A stretch of DNA of 64,000 nt from NCBI GenBank assembly GCA_016929525.1, contig JAFGIP010000029.1, forward strand, positions 1-64,000, given 5' to 3'. Position numbers and translations under genes: made by a program. The DNA is from Bacteroidales bacterium. GTDB taxonomy: Bacteria > Bacteroidota > Bacteroidia > Bacteroidales > UBA10428. Numbering within the stretch: the first letter of the stretch is position 1; every line of letters begins with the position of its first letter. Below the pieces are notes generated by a model that made no database searches, was not told the origin of the DNA, and saw only the letters and a list, made by a program, of their open reading frames with translations. Shown one piece after another: positions 46,597 through 55,326 of this stretch.

Positions 46597-47580
46597 ATGG
46601 AAGGTATTGGATTAATTCTTATTCTAATTGTTGCGGCAATATTCGTATTGTGGTTATTTTTCTATTTTATTCCGCTGGGTCTTTGGTTTAGTGCTGTTTT
46701 CGCACGTGTTTATGTTCCAATCGGACAACTTATCGGAATGCGAATCAGAAAAGTTCCGCCGGCAATAATATTGAATGCCTTAGTAAGCGCTACTAAAGCA
46801 GGTTTGAAATTAAATCAGAATGAAATGGAAGCGCACTACCTCGCAGGAGGTAATGTTCGGTCGGTTGTGAATGCGCTTATCAGTGCTGATAAAGCAAATA
46901 TTGATCTCGATTTTAAAGCGGCAACAGCGATCGATCTGGCTGGCAGAAATGTTCTTGAAGCAGTCCAGATGTCTGTTAACCCAAAGGTAATTAATACTCC
47001 GCCTGTTACTGCTGTAGCAAAAGATGGTATTCAGCTTATAGCCAAAGCAAGGGTAACTGTCAGGGCAAATATTAAACAACTTGTTGGAGGCGCGGGTGAA
47101 GATACCGTGCTTGCGCGTGTCGGTGAAGGGATTGTATCATCAATAGGTTCCTCTGAATCACATAAAAAAGTTTTAGAAAATCCCGATTTCATCTCGCGTG
47201 TAGTTCTTGAAAAGGGGCTCGATGCAGGAACAGCTTTTGAAATTCTATCTATTGATATTGCTGATATAGATATTGGGAAAAATATTGGTGCAGTACTTCA
47301 AATGGACCAGGCAAATGCCGATAAAAATATCGCACAGGCCAAGGCTGAGGAGCGAAGAGCAATGGCTGTTGCACTTGAGCAGGAAATGAAAGCCAAAGCT
47401 CAGGAAGCCAGGGCCAAGGTCATTGAGGCAGAAGTTAAGATACCACTGGCAATGGCAGAAGCTTTTAAAGCAGGAAACCTTGGAATAATGGACTATTACA
47501 GGATGAAGAATATTGAAGCAGACACCAATATGCGCGATTCAATCTCAGGTGACAGTTCAACCAAAGGATCTAAAAAATAA
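46597..47580 (+). CDS. floA: Flotillin-like protein FloA
   Basis: 327 aa. One hydrophobic N-terminal hairpin (5-35), then the SPFH domain (about 60-230; [37 protein letters not shown]) and a helical tail rich in Ala and Glu ([28 protein letters not shown]). It organises membrane microdomains. Operon with nfeD and clpS. Confidence 0.95.
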   Translation: MEGIGLILILIVAAIFVLWLFFYFIPLGLWFSAVFARVYVPIGQLIGMRIRKVPPAIILNALVSATKAGLKLNQNEMEAHYLAGGNVRSVVNALISADKANIDLDFKAATAIDLAGRNVLEAVQMSVNPKVINTPPVTAVAKDGIQLIAKARVTVRANIKQLVGGAGEDTVLARVGEGIVSSIGSSESHKKVLENPDFISRVVLEKGLDAGTAFEILSIDIADIDIGKNIGAVLQMDQANADKNIAQAKAEERRAMAVALEQEMKAKAQEARAKVIEAEVKIPLAMAEAFKAGNLGIMDYYRMKNIEADTNMRDSISGDSSTKGSKK

Positions 47581-47604
47581 ATTACAGTCGAAATAGATTT
47601 TAGC

Positions 47605-47635
47605 TTTGCGATTGTGAATTGATTTTATACTTTTG
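47605..47635 (+). promoter_or_regulatory. Predicted promoter of the tRNA-Ser transcript
   Basis: TTTG (47605-47608), 19 bases, TACTTTTG (47628-47635). The start would be near 47642, so the intact tRNA at 47788 has a leader of about 145 bases. Confidence 0.65.
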
Positions 47636-47667
47636 TGCTGCTTTGAAATTAAGGCACACAAACCCCT

Positions 47668-47725
47668 GGTGAGATGTCTTCCTGCTGATTGGGAAGAGGC
47701 ATGGGTGTCCCGATAGATATCGGGA
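47668..47725. repeat. Hairpins after a possible tRNA-Ser 5' relic
   Basis: GGTGAGATG (47668-47676) equals the first nine bases of tRNA-Ser. It is followed at once by a hairpin TCTTCC / GGAAGA (47677-47697), then GGGTG and a perfect palindrome TCCCGATAGATATCGGGA (47708-47725). The nine-base match alone could be chance; its place 27 bases after the predicted start of transcription makes a decayed first tRNA plausible. Confidence 0.45.
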
Positions 47726-47787
47726 GGTTGACCCCGACAGAATCGTTGGGATGCTGGACTGATAAACACTTCATTAATAAATAAAAG

Positions 47788-47879
47788 GGTGAGATGGGTG
47801 AGTGGCTGAAACCATCAGTTTGCTAAACTGACGTACTGGGTAACTGGTACCGGGGGTTCGAATCCCCCTCTCACCGCCA
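47788..47879 (+). tRNA. tRNA-Ser (anticodon GCT)
   Basis: 92 bases with encoded CCA. Acceptor GGTGAGA / TCTCACC, anticodon stem TCAGT / ACTGA with loop TTGCTAA, long type II variable arm (GTACTGGGTAACTGGTAC), T-arm GGGGG TTCGAAT CCCCC, discriminator G. Confidence 0.95.
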
Positions 47880-47964
47880 CTTAATTGAAACAACCACTAT
47901 AGACAAGACGCTTGCAGTAATGCAGGCGTTTTGCATTTATGGGGGATGAGAACAGAAGGGCAGG
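47868..47964 (+). repeat. 97-bp direct duplication, copy 1
   Basis: Runs from the 3' acceptor strand of tRNA-Ser through its terminator to GCAGG. Copy 2 (48079-48175) differs at only four of 97 positions, exactly 211 bases on, so the duplication is recent. Confidence 0.9.
47908..47934 (+). terminator. tRNA-Ser terminator
   Basis: ACGCTTGCA (47908-47916) pairs with TGCAGGCGT (47921-47929, one mismatch), then TTT. Repeated at 48119-48145 within copy 2. Confidence 0.7.
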
Positions 47965-47966
47965 AA

Positions 47967-48090
47967 GGGTTCGAACACCCGCCAAGGCGGGGCTCATGAG
48001 GAACAGAGTGATGAATAATCCCCTCCCGAAAATCTTTAGATTTTCGAGGATGCACGAATCCGGTTTACGGATTCGGCACTCTCACCGCCA
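47967..48090 (+). pseudogene. tRNA-Ser 3' copy interrupted in the T-loop
   Basis: GGGTTCGAA (47967-47975), the T-stem/T-loop of tRNA-Ser, is cut off after TTCGAA by about 103 bases; the tRNA then resumes as CTCTCACCGCCA (48079-48090), ending with CCA. The insert contains CCCGCCAAGGCGGG (47978-47991), a hairpin CGAAAATCT / AGATTTTCG (48027-48046), linker TCGAGGATGC (48044-48053) and a hairpin CGAATCCG / CGGATTCG (48055-48075). The TCCCGA-hairpin-TCGAGGATKC-hairpin order is the same as in the element in the tRNA-Met copy at 28548. Confidence 0.7.
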
Positions 48091-48175
48091 CCTAATTGAA
48101 ACAACCACTATAGTCAAGACGCTTGCAGCAATGCAGGCGTTTTGCAATTATGGGGGATGAGAACAGAAGGGCAGG
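48079..48175 (+). repeat. 97-bp direct duplication, copy 2
   Basis: Second copy of 47868-47964. Its right edge, GCAGG, is also where a truncated secreted-protein frame begins. Confidence 0.9.
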
Positions 48176-48297
48176 TAGTGCGTACATTTAATAAAAATGA
48201 AACCGTTCTTAATTTGGATGGTATTTTTCATGGCTTGTACTTACTAAAGGTTGCAACAATAGAAGGGGTAGGAGTTAATAAAGTGGTTGTAAGATAA
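48157..48297 (+). pseudogene. Relic of a T9SS-sorted protein gene (C-terminal end only)
   Basis: The frame reads EGQVVRTFNKNETVLNLDG, then HGLYLLKVATIEG and ends NKVVVR-stop, the last ~45 residues of a type A sorting domain. Everything upstream is replaced by duplicated tRNA-Ser flank. A proper terminator follows, so a real gene once ended here and was cut off when the tRNA region was rearranged. Confidence 0.75.
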
Positions 48298-48318
48298 GTT
48301 TCCTTTTTTAATGAGTAG

Positions 48319-48351
48319 AGGTGTTCCATATTATGAATGGGACACCTTTTT
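48319..48351 (+). terminator. Terminator of the truncated gene
   Basis: AGGTGTTCCA (48319-48328) pairs with TGGGACACCT (48338-48347, one G-U), followed by TTTTTT. Confidence 0.85.
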
Positions 48352-48799
48352 TATTTTTTTGCCCTTCATATCAGATATTTAATTTGAGTTTAAATTCGGA
48401 AACGAGTAAGGATAACAAGACAATTTTCATATAATTAGTTTATTCAGGTAGAACAAGGCAATGCGGATATAAAAAATTAATGGCGTGTTTTAACATATGT
48501 TCTGCTTTTTTAAACAATTGTCATCTATCCATTCTGATGTCCACCTCTATTTTTATTCTGTCCTTAAAATACAGTAAACAAATTTTTCAGCAAAATAACA
48601 TTGATTAAATTGGTAATATCAGAGCATGAAAAAGGGATATAATTTAAACTTATTTAGGGGCAGTGGTTAAGATTGTTGTTTAATAATTTGAAATTAGTAT
48701 AATAACAAACGAAGTAAGATTTATCATATCACAACTAAGGATATAAATAACAATAATTTTACTAATCGAATTTTTTCAATTCGACATAAAAATAAACCG
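48352..48799. other. Gene-free AT-rich stretch upstream of the glycosidase
   Basis: About 450 bases without a credible frame, RNA or repeat. It presumably contains the promoter of the genes at 48800 and 49932, but I cannot place it. Confidence 0.5.
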
Positions 48800-49900
48800 A
48801 TGAATAAAAACAGACTATTATCAAAGTGTATTTTAGGCATAGCAACGATTTTCATTTTAGGCTGCGGAAATACAAAAAATAACAGTTCAAATCTGGAAAC
48901 AAGATGGGATACTTCCAGGGCAAAGCATTGGTATTCGAAGTATAGCTGGCTTGCAGGGGCAAATTTTAATCCCAGTACTGCAATTAACCAGTTGGAAACG
49001 TGGCAGGCAGAAACATTCGATCCGGAGACAATTGACAGAGAGTTGAGCTGGGCAAGTAGTATTGGTTTCAATTGCATGCGGGTTTATCTGCATCATTTGG
49101 TTTGGGAGATTGATAAAGAAGGGTTTAAGTCAAGGATGGATCAATTTCTTTCAATAGCTTATAAGCATGGGATATATACAATCTTTGTATTCTTTGATGA
49201 TTGTTGGAATGATGAATATGAAGCTGGTGAGCAGCCTGAGCCAAAAATCGGTATTCATAATTCTGGTTGGGTTCAGGACCCGGGTAAAGCACTGTATGAT
49301 GAAGAAGGCAATGTTGACCAGGAGTTGGCAGATATTTTGGAAGAATATGTCAAGGATGTTTTATCAACTTTTGAAAAGGATGAGAGAATTCTGGCCTGGG
49401 ATTTATATAATGAACCCGGTAATTCAGGATATGGAAACCGTTCTATGTTTTTACTAAAGAAAGTTTTTTTATGGGCAAGAGAGATATCCCCTGAACAGCC
49501 TGTATCTGCTGGTGTTTGGAATATTAAACTGACCTATCTGAATAAATTCCAGATTGAAAATTCCGATATTATTACATACCATAACTACAACGATGCAGCT
49601 GACCATCAAAAAACTATAGATACATTAAAACTATTAAATCGTCCGATGATCTGTACCGAGTATATGGCCAGAACAAGAAATAGCCGTTTCGATAACATAA
49701 TGCCATTATTAAAAGAAAATAATATTGGAGCGATAAATTGGGGACTTGTATCAGGAAAGTCAAATACAATATATGCTTGGAATATGCCAATTCCGGATGG
49801 ATCTGAACCGGAAATTTGGTTTCACGATATCTTTCGAAAAGATGGTTCTGTATATGATAAAAATGAGATAGAACTAATTATGAAATTAACAGGTGATTAA
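48800..49900 (+). CDS. Lipoprotein glycoside hydrolase, clan GH-A (GH5-like)
   Basis: 366 aa. Lipoprotein signal with Cys22 (FILGCGN), then a (beta/alpha)8 domain. Catalytic residues as in clan GH-A: acid/base Glu205 (DLYNEPGN) and nucleophile Glu287 (ICTEYMAR); also NCMRVYLHHLVWE and YHNYNDA. Such enzymes cut beta-1,4-linked mannans, glucans or xylans at the surface. A galM-type gene follows 31 bases later and galactose genes lie beyond, so a galactose-bearing glycan is a fair guess for the substrate. Confidence 0.85.
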   Translation: MNKNRLLSKCILGIATIFILGCGNTKNNSSNLETRWDTSRAKHWYSKYSWLAGANFNPSTAINQLETWQAETFDPETIDRELSWASSIGFNCMRVYLHHLVWEIDKEGFKSRMDQFLSIAYKHGIYTIFVFFDDCWNDEYEAGEQPEPKIGIHNSGWVQDPGKALYDEEGNVDQELADILEEYVKDVLSTFEKDERILAWDLYNEPGNSGYGNRSMFLLKKVFLWAREISPEQPVSAGVWNIKLTYLNKFQIENSDIITYHNYNDAADHQKTIDTLKLLNRPMICTEYMARTRNSRFDNIMPLLKENNIGAINWGLVSGKSNTIYAWNMPIPDGSEPEIWFHDIFRKDGSVYDKNEIELIMKLTGD

Positions 49901-49931
49901 TTAAAGTAAAGCCTGATTAAAAAGTATTAAT

Positions 49932-51083
49932 ATGAAGAAATTAATAATAATACAAATCTTTTTAACCGTATTTCTGATTTATGGTTGTAAGTCCTTTAAA
50001 AATGATAAAGAAGAAAAATCCTGTATAGCTGAGCAAAACAGTTTTGATACCGTCCTCGATGGTAAGACAATTTCCCTGAATACAATATCAAATAAGAATG
50101 GCATGGAGGTAAGTATAACAAATTATGGTGCCAGGGTTGTAAGCATTCACGTACCTGACAAAAATGGAAAACCTGTAGATGTAGTTTTAGGATTCAACAC
50201 TATTAAAAATTATTTAGATTCACCGGACCCTTATTTTGGCCCATGTATTGGAAGGGTGGCTAACAGGATAGCCAAAGGTAAATTTTCAATTGATGGTGAA
50301 GAATATAATTTAGCAATTAATAACGGTCCAAATCATTTACATGGTGGGTTGAAAGGATTGCATAATGTAGTATGGGATATTGATACGGTAAGTAATAATA
50401 ATATAATACTTCATTATTTGTCGCCACATTTAGAAGAAGGATACCCAGGAAATTTAAATATAAGTTTAACATATAGCATTTCAGAAGATAATGAACTAAT
50501 TATAGAGTATTCAGCAACGTCAGATAAGAAAACTCCCGTTAATTTAAGCAACCATTCGTATTTTAACCTATCAGGGAACAGCAGTACAACCATAAATAAG
50601 CATATTCTTACCATAAGTGCAGGTAGTTACACTCCAGTTGATTCAACATTAATTCCGCTTGGTATTATTGAACCGGTAGAAGGCACTCCTTTTGATTTTC
50701 GAAAGGCGAAGGCTATAGGTGCCGATCTAGGATTAGAGAATAAACAGATTAAATATGGTGCCGGGTACGATCATAATTTTGTATTGAATAAGACATATGA
50801 CGATTCACTATTAATTGCTGCAAGAGTATATTCTCCAGAAACCGGAATTCAGATGGAGATCTATACAACGGAACCAGGAATTCAGTTCTATGGGGGTAAT
50901 TTTTTTACAGGAGAGATTACCGGAAGAGACGGGGAAAAAATAGGATACAGATGCGGATTTTGCCTTGAACCACAGCACTTTCCCGATACTCCCAATCAGC
51001 CTAATTTTAATAGCATTTTTATTGAACCAGGGGAATTGTACCATTCGACTAGTAAGTATGTGTTTAGTATTGTTTCTAATTAA
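49932..51083 (+). CDS. galM: Aldose 1-epimerase (mutarotase), lipoprotein
   Basis: 383 aa. Lipoprotein signal with Cys19 (FLIYGCKS) and a galactose mutarotase domain: NYGARVVSIHVPDKNGK, PYFGPCIGRVANRIAKGKF, NGPNHLHGG with a catalytic His, SNHSYFNLSG with the second, and LEPQHFPDTPNQP with the catalytic Glu. It interconverts alpha and beta anomers, here outside the cytoplasm, and shares a transcript with the GH gene. Confidence 0.95.
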   Translation: MKKLIIIQIFLTVFLIYGCKSFKNDKEEKSCIAEQNSFDTVLDGKTISLNTISNKNGMEVSITNYGARVVSIHVPDKNGKPVDVVLGFNTIKNYLDSPDPYFGPCIGRVANRIAKGKFSIDGEEYNLAINNGPNHLHGGLKGLHNVVWDIDTVSNNNIILHYLSPHLEEGYPGNLNISLTYSISEDNELIIEYSATSDKKTPVNLSNHSYFNLSGNSSTTINKHILTISAGSYTPVDSTLIPLGIIEPVEGTPFDFRKAKAIGADLGLENKQIKYGAGYDHNFVLNKTYDDSLLIAARVYSPETGIQMEIYTTEPGIQFYGGNFFTGEITGRDGEKIGYRCGFCLEPQHFPDTPNQPNFNSIFIEPGELYHSTSKYVFSIVSN

Positions 51084-51218
51084 GGAACTGATCAGTAAGA
51101 TCGTTCAGGCCAGCTGAAAGATACACTTTAATAGGTAAATGAAGGTTATTTGTATGCTCTTATGGCTTATTAATATCAAATAACTTAAACGGTTCTTGGT
51201 ACAGTTATCAGGATTTAC

Positions 51219-53141
51219 TTATGGTTTTTTTTCTAATTCCTCCAATGTTTTTCTTGCCATTTCCAGGTTTGGATTTAGTTGAAGAGCATATTTTAGATTT
51301 TTAATAGCCATATCTGATTCACCATGTTCAAATTTTATCATCCCGATCATTTCATATGAAAGTGCATGGTTAGGGTGACTAGCAATTATTTTATTAAACT
51401 GGATCTCAGCTTCAGAAAACTGTTTTTGATAGGCCAGAACAACCCCCAGATGGTAATTGGCCTTTAAGTCTAAAGGCTCTACCTCTAAAATATCCTTGTA
51501 CTTTTTCTCAGCTTCCTTATATTTTCCAAGTTTGATTAATTGTATTCCTTCCCAATCGAGTAAAGCTTTGTAATCAAGACCAATCCTGTCTGTAGAGATT
51601 TTATCAATAAAAGCTTCATTTATTCTTCTTATTGCGCCGGCCTTCTTCGAAACAAACTCAGGAATATTTGCTGCCATATCGGATGATGTGAAGTTTTCCA
51701 GTAAAATAGGGGGTGAATCATTTCCATTTTCATCGATATGGGTAATAAAAAGCTGTGTGTAAGGTCCGTTTGCTTTGGATGAAAAAACAATCCATCTGCT
51801 GTTTGAAGACCAGCTATGCCACGAATTCATTCTGTCTGTATTATATTTCAGCATTCGTGCATCTCCGCCTTCTGCAGGAATGATAAATAGTTTGCTGTCT
51901 GGTTGCAGTAACATAAAACTGCTGGCCTGGCAAAAGACGATCCATTTTCCATCGGGTGAGTATTTGGCAAAATAGTTACTTTTCCCGTTTTCTGATGCTC
52001 CTTTAATTGGTTCGGGCTTTCCTCCCTTACCATTATTGAAAGGTACGCGGTATAAATCGTAGAGAAATAATTGGTTCCGATTTATAAAATCGCTGCATTC
52101 CTCGGGAGATAACAATACAGTGCTTCTGTTACCCAGGTCTTTATTTTCATAAACCTTACTTCGCGCAAACATAATATATTTTCCATCCGGGCTCCATGAA
52201 GGACTGCTTTGAACAAAATTCGGATCATCGGCACCGGGGAGTGACCTGAATTTTTTATCTGACCTTGAGTATACCGTAAGTATCCCTTTTATTGGGAAAA
52301 AGAGTTGTGAAAATTCCAGATTATCTACAGGGACAAATACAGAACGATCTTTCACCGTACTGACCGCATAATTGCCATCAGGCGATACCTGTGATAATAA
52401 ACCAAAAGTCAGTGTTTTATCTTCTTTTCTGTAATTACTCCATGAAATAATACTTTTTAGATTCAGGTTAATCTCTTCTTTAACGTCAACCATGGCATAC
52501 GAACCTTTGTCGTTGGCATAATCTATATCCATACCCAGTATATTACCATTTCGTGAAAAAGAGTGACAGTTGCCGCAAACAGGTAATTTTTCGAGTACAA
52601 CAGGTGGTTGTTCCTCAGAGCTTATGCTTCCATATCTCCACCTGATCTTTGAAGGGTCTTTCACTGCTTCGATAAAAGGTAAAGTTACTTCTCTGTAAAA
52701 AATGCAATCGCCCACTTCATCTTCGGATGTGGAAATGGTAATTTGGTACCCGGATAATTGTTTTCCTGGTTTCTTTTTGTTAACGCCATAAAGGTTAACC
52801 GTTGCTGTTCTTCCTGTAGTTTGTGTTTTAATGAATTCCCATTCATCATCGTCAGGCTTCCAGCTTTTGGTTGCTCTTTCGGCCTTTATGGTATCACCAT
52901 TCGGCAGTTCTATAATAATGATCCAGAGATCTGCCCTTTTTGTATTATCTTTCCACCGGAAAACGGGTGATGTGATATCTGGTGGAAAGAGGCTCTTATC
53001 TGACGGATATGTTATTACTAAACCTTTTAAGCCCGCATCGGTATCTATACTGATCCGGTCATTTCGTTTATCCTGCTTTAGACCCGGTTGACAGGTAAAT
53101 AGTAAAAAAGAAAAGACGATCAAAAAAAACTCTTTTCTCAT
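51219..53141 (-). CDS. Lipoprotein with c-type heme motif, PD40 propeller and TPRs
   Basis: 640 aa. Lipoprotein signal with Cys17 (LLFTCQPG), a beta-rich region (about 30-180), a heme-attachment motif C189GNCH193 (LPVCGNCHSFS), PD40/WD40-like strands (about 200-500; SPSWSPDGKYIMFARS, YSPDGKWIVFCQAS, WSSNSRWIVFSSKA) and three TPRs at the end (about 535-635; KANYHLGVVLAYQKQFSEAE). TolB-like proteins with this mix occur widely in Bacteroidota. One CxxCH suggests a single c-type heme, but no axial partner is obvious. Function unknown. Confidence 0.85.
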   Translation of the reverse strand: MRKEFFLIVFSFLLFTCQPGLKQDKRNDRISIDTDAGLKGLVITYPSDKSLFPPDITSPVFRWKDNTKRADLWIIIIELPNGDTIKAERATKSWKPDDDEWEFIKTQTTGRTATVNLYGVNKKKPGKQLSGYQITISTSEDEVGDCIFYREVTLPFIEAVKDPSKIRWRYGSISSEEQPPVVLEKLPVCGNCHSFSRNGNILGMDIDYANDKGSYAMVDVKEEINLNLKSIISWSNYRKEDKTLTFGLLSQVSPDGNYAVSTVKDRSVFVPVDNLEFSQLFFPIKGILTVYSRSDKKFRSLPGADDPNFVQSSPSWSPDGKYIMFARSKVYENKDLGNRSTVLLSPEECSDFINRNQLFLYDLYRVPFNNGKGGKPEPIKGASENGKSNYFAKYSPDGKWIVFCQASSFMLLQPDSKLFIIPAEGGDARMLKYNTDRMNSWHSWSSNSRWIVFSSKANGPYTQLFITHIDENGNDSPPILLENFTSSDMAANIPEFVSKKAGAIRRINEAFIDKISTDRIGLDYKALLDWEGIQLIKLGKYKEAEKKYKDILEVEPLDLKANYHLGVVLAYQKQFSEAEIQFNKIIASHPNHALSYEMIGMIKFEHGESDMAIKNLKYALQLNPNLEMARKTLEELEKKP

Positions 53142-53279
53142 CTCTCAGTAAATTTTTACAAAAACAATTTAAAAATTATTTTAAAACTGTCCAAAACGAT
53201 AAGAGATCTTACCCGGGATTAAGGTATCTATTTAATTAGTAAATGATTTGGAGTTAATTTGTTTAAATGAATAAGTTTA

Positions 53280-54233
53280 TTAATCATTTAATATTTTTAT
53301 TCCAAATGTAAATTCTTTCTTTTCTTTAGGTTTCAAATGTATTAATCCTAAACCGTTATTAATTGCATTAGGTGCGCAGCTCATGGGTTCAACCGCTATG
53401 CTCTTCCTGTTATCCGGAGTATAGTATTGTACATAATTGTATTTATCATTGCCTGTTTCCTGCCAGATATCGATCTTCAATTGCTTTACCGGGTCATAGA
53501 TTATGGTTGATGCTTTATTCTCCTTTGTGTCGATGATAAAACAATTATCAAAAGAAGTGTCTTTCACTATATTCAGTTGCAGGAAATCTTCATTAACACC
53601 TTTTTTCATTGTTGGAATCAACACTTCATCAACCTCCAGAAATGTTCCGGAGGGTATCTGAACAGACAGTTTGTCTATTTTTGTTCCGGTACTGATATAG
53701 GGGTGCCATCCGTCGCCAAAGGGAATATCAGAACCGCCTGTATTTGTGATAACGGTTTTAATAACAACTCCCTGGTTTATCAACTGAACCGTTATACTCA
53801 TTGAAAAAGGGAACGGGTAATAGTCGAACAAACCATCATTATTGTAGATAAATTCCGTGGTTCCTGTTATCTTATCGAAACTGATCAGTGAGAACGGCTG
53901 ATCATAAATAAAATGATGAAGTGAATGATTCCTGGGCGGATCGTTTTGCGGAAGCTTGTATTTTACTTTGTTATATTGATACTTACCATCTTTAACCCTG
54001 TTAGGAAAAGGAAATAATTTTACCCCTGAGAACATAGGTTTGAAAATAGTCTTAAAATCGTTGGGATTATCATTATTCAAAAGAATACTTTCAAGTCTGC
54101 CATTACTTTCAAGTACAATTTCATTCAGGCACAATCCGTATTCAGGGATTACACTAATATATTCACCGGTATCACGGTTTTTAATTTTTACTATCTGGTA
54201 ATTACCAAAAAGTTCATTTGCGATTTCAAACAT
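53280..54233 (-). CDS. Aldose 1-epimerase-like protein
   Basis: 317 aa, no signal peptide. Galactose mutarotase-like fold: YGLCLNEIVLES, KLFPFPNRVKDGKYQYN, NHSLHHFIYD, FGDGWHPYIS and VEPMSCAPNAIN. The His and Glu positions are kept in degenerate form, so it may act on another sugar or as a hexose-6-phosphate epimerase. It lies 25 bases downstream of galT and shares its operon; unlike the lipoprotein at 49932 it is cytoplasmic. Confidence 0.88.
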   Translation of the reverse strand: MFEIANELFGNYQIVKIKNRDTGEYISVIPEYGLCLNEIVLESNGRLESILLNNDNPNDFKTIFKPMFSGVKLFPFPNRVKDGKYQYNKVKYKLPQNDPPRNHSLHHFIYDQPFSLISFDKITGTTEFIYNNDGLFDYYPFPFSMSITVQLINQGVVIKTVITNTGGSDIPFGDGWHPYISTGTKIDKLSVQIPSGTFLEVDEVLIPTMKKGVNEDFLQLNIVKDTSFDNCFIIDTKENKASTIIYDPVKQLKIDIWQETGNDKYNYVQYYTPDNRKSIAVEPMSCAPNAINNGLGLIHLKPKEKKEFTFGIKILND

Positions 54234-54258
54234 TGTTATTTCTGTTTTGAGAATTTAA

Positions 54259-55308
54259 TTATTTCTTTTTATAATGAATATCAGGCAATGCTCTTAATTT
54301 TTCAGCTGCCTGTTCAGGTGTAATATCGCGCTGGGCATTGGCCAGCATTTCATAACCGACCATAAATTTCTTTACGGTTGCCGACCTTAAAAGAGGAGGG
54401 TAGAAATGCATATGCAGGTGCCAGTGTCGATGAATATCTCCATCGGTAGGGCACTGATGAATTCCTGCTGAATATGGAAATGAGATCTCAAAAAGATTGT
54501 CATACAATATTGTCAGTCCTTTGTATGCCCTGGCAAAGTCATATCTTTCCTCTTCAGATAATTCAGAAATGCCGGGGATAGGCCGTTTGCTTATGATCAT
54601 TGTTTCAAACGGCCAAGTTGTCCAAAAGGGGACTAATACAACAAAGTGAATGGTTTCAAGGATAATCCTTTCTTTTAATGCAAGTTCTTTTTTCAGGTAA
54701 TCGCTCAGTAATGTATTTCCGTTATGTTCCACATAGTATTTTTTTTGCAAATTATCTTCTTTTAGTGGCAGGTCCGGGATTGACTCCTGTGCCCAAATCT
54801 GACCATGAGGATGAGGATTGCTGCATCCCATAACGCTACCCTTATTTTCAAATATCTGGACATAGTTTATAAAAGGCTGAGCTCCCAAAGTTTCATTTTC
54901 ATCAATCCACAAATCAATAACCATTTTAATTTCTTCAATCTCCATTTCAGGAATTGTAAGATTGTGATTGGGTGAGAAACATATTACCCGGCAGATACCT
55001 TTTTCACTTTTTGCTTTAAATAAGTCAGCATCTTTGTTCAAACCATCCGGTGTATCTTTGATAAGTGCACTGAAATCATTGGTAAATACGAAGGTGTTCT
55101 TATACTTCGGATTTTTCGAACCACCTGCTCTTTTATTTCCGGGGCATAAATAACAGTCGGGTTCATATTTTGGTCGCTTTTGTTCAGTGATTTTTTCAAC
55201 CTGTCCCTGCCAGGGCCTCTGTGAACGGTGGGGAGAAACCAGCACCCAGTCGCCGGTTAGAGGATTATACCTGCGATGCGGATGTTGCTTTATATCGAAT
55301 TTTCCCAT
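54259..55308 (-). CDS. galT: Galactose-1-phosphate uridylyltransferase
   Basis: 349 aa. HIT-superfamily motifs: [28 protein letters not shown] with zinc Cys, and the active-site [29 protein letters not shown] in the second half. It exchanges UMP between UDP-glucose and galactose-1-phosphate. Second gene of the galK-galT-epimerase unit. Confidence 0.97.
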   Translation of the reverse strand: MGKFDIKQHPHRRYNPLTGDWVLVSPHRSQRPWQGQVEKITEQKRPKYEPDCYLCPGNKRAGGSKNPKYKNTFVFTNDFSALIKDTPDGLNKDADLFKAKSEKGICRVICFSPNHNLTIPEMEIEEIKMVIDLWIDENETLGAQPFINYVQIFENKGSVMGCSNPHPHGQIWAQESIPDLPLKEDNLQKKYYVEHNGNTLLSDYLKKELALKERIILETIHFVVLVPFWTTWPFETMIISKRPIPGISELSEEERYDFARAYKGLTILYDNLFEISFPYSAGIHQCPTDGDIHRHWHLHMHFYPPLLRSATVKKFMVGYEMLANAQRDITPEQAAEKLRALPDIHYKKK

Positions 55309-55326
55309 ACAAATATACTTTTCCGG

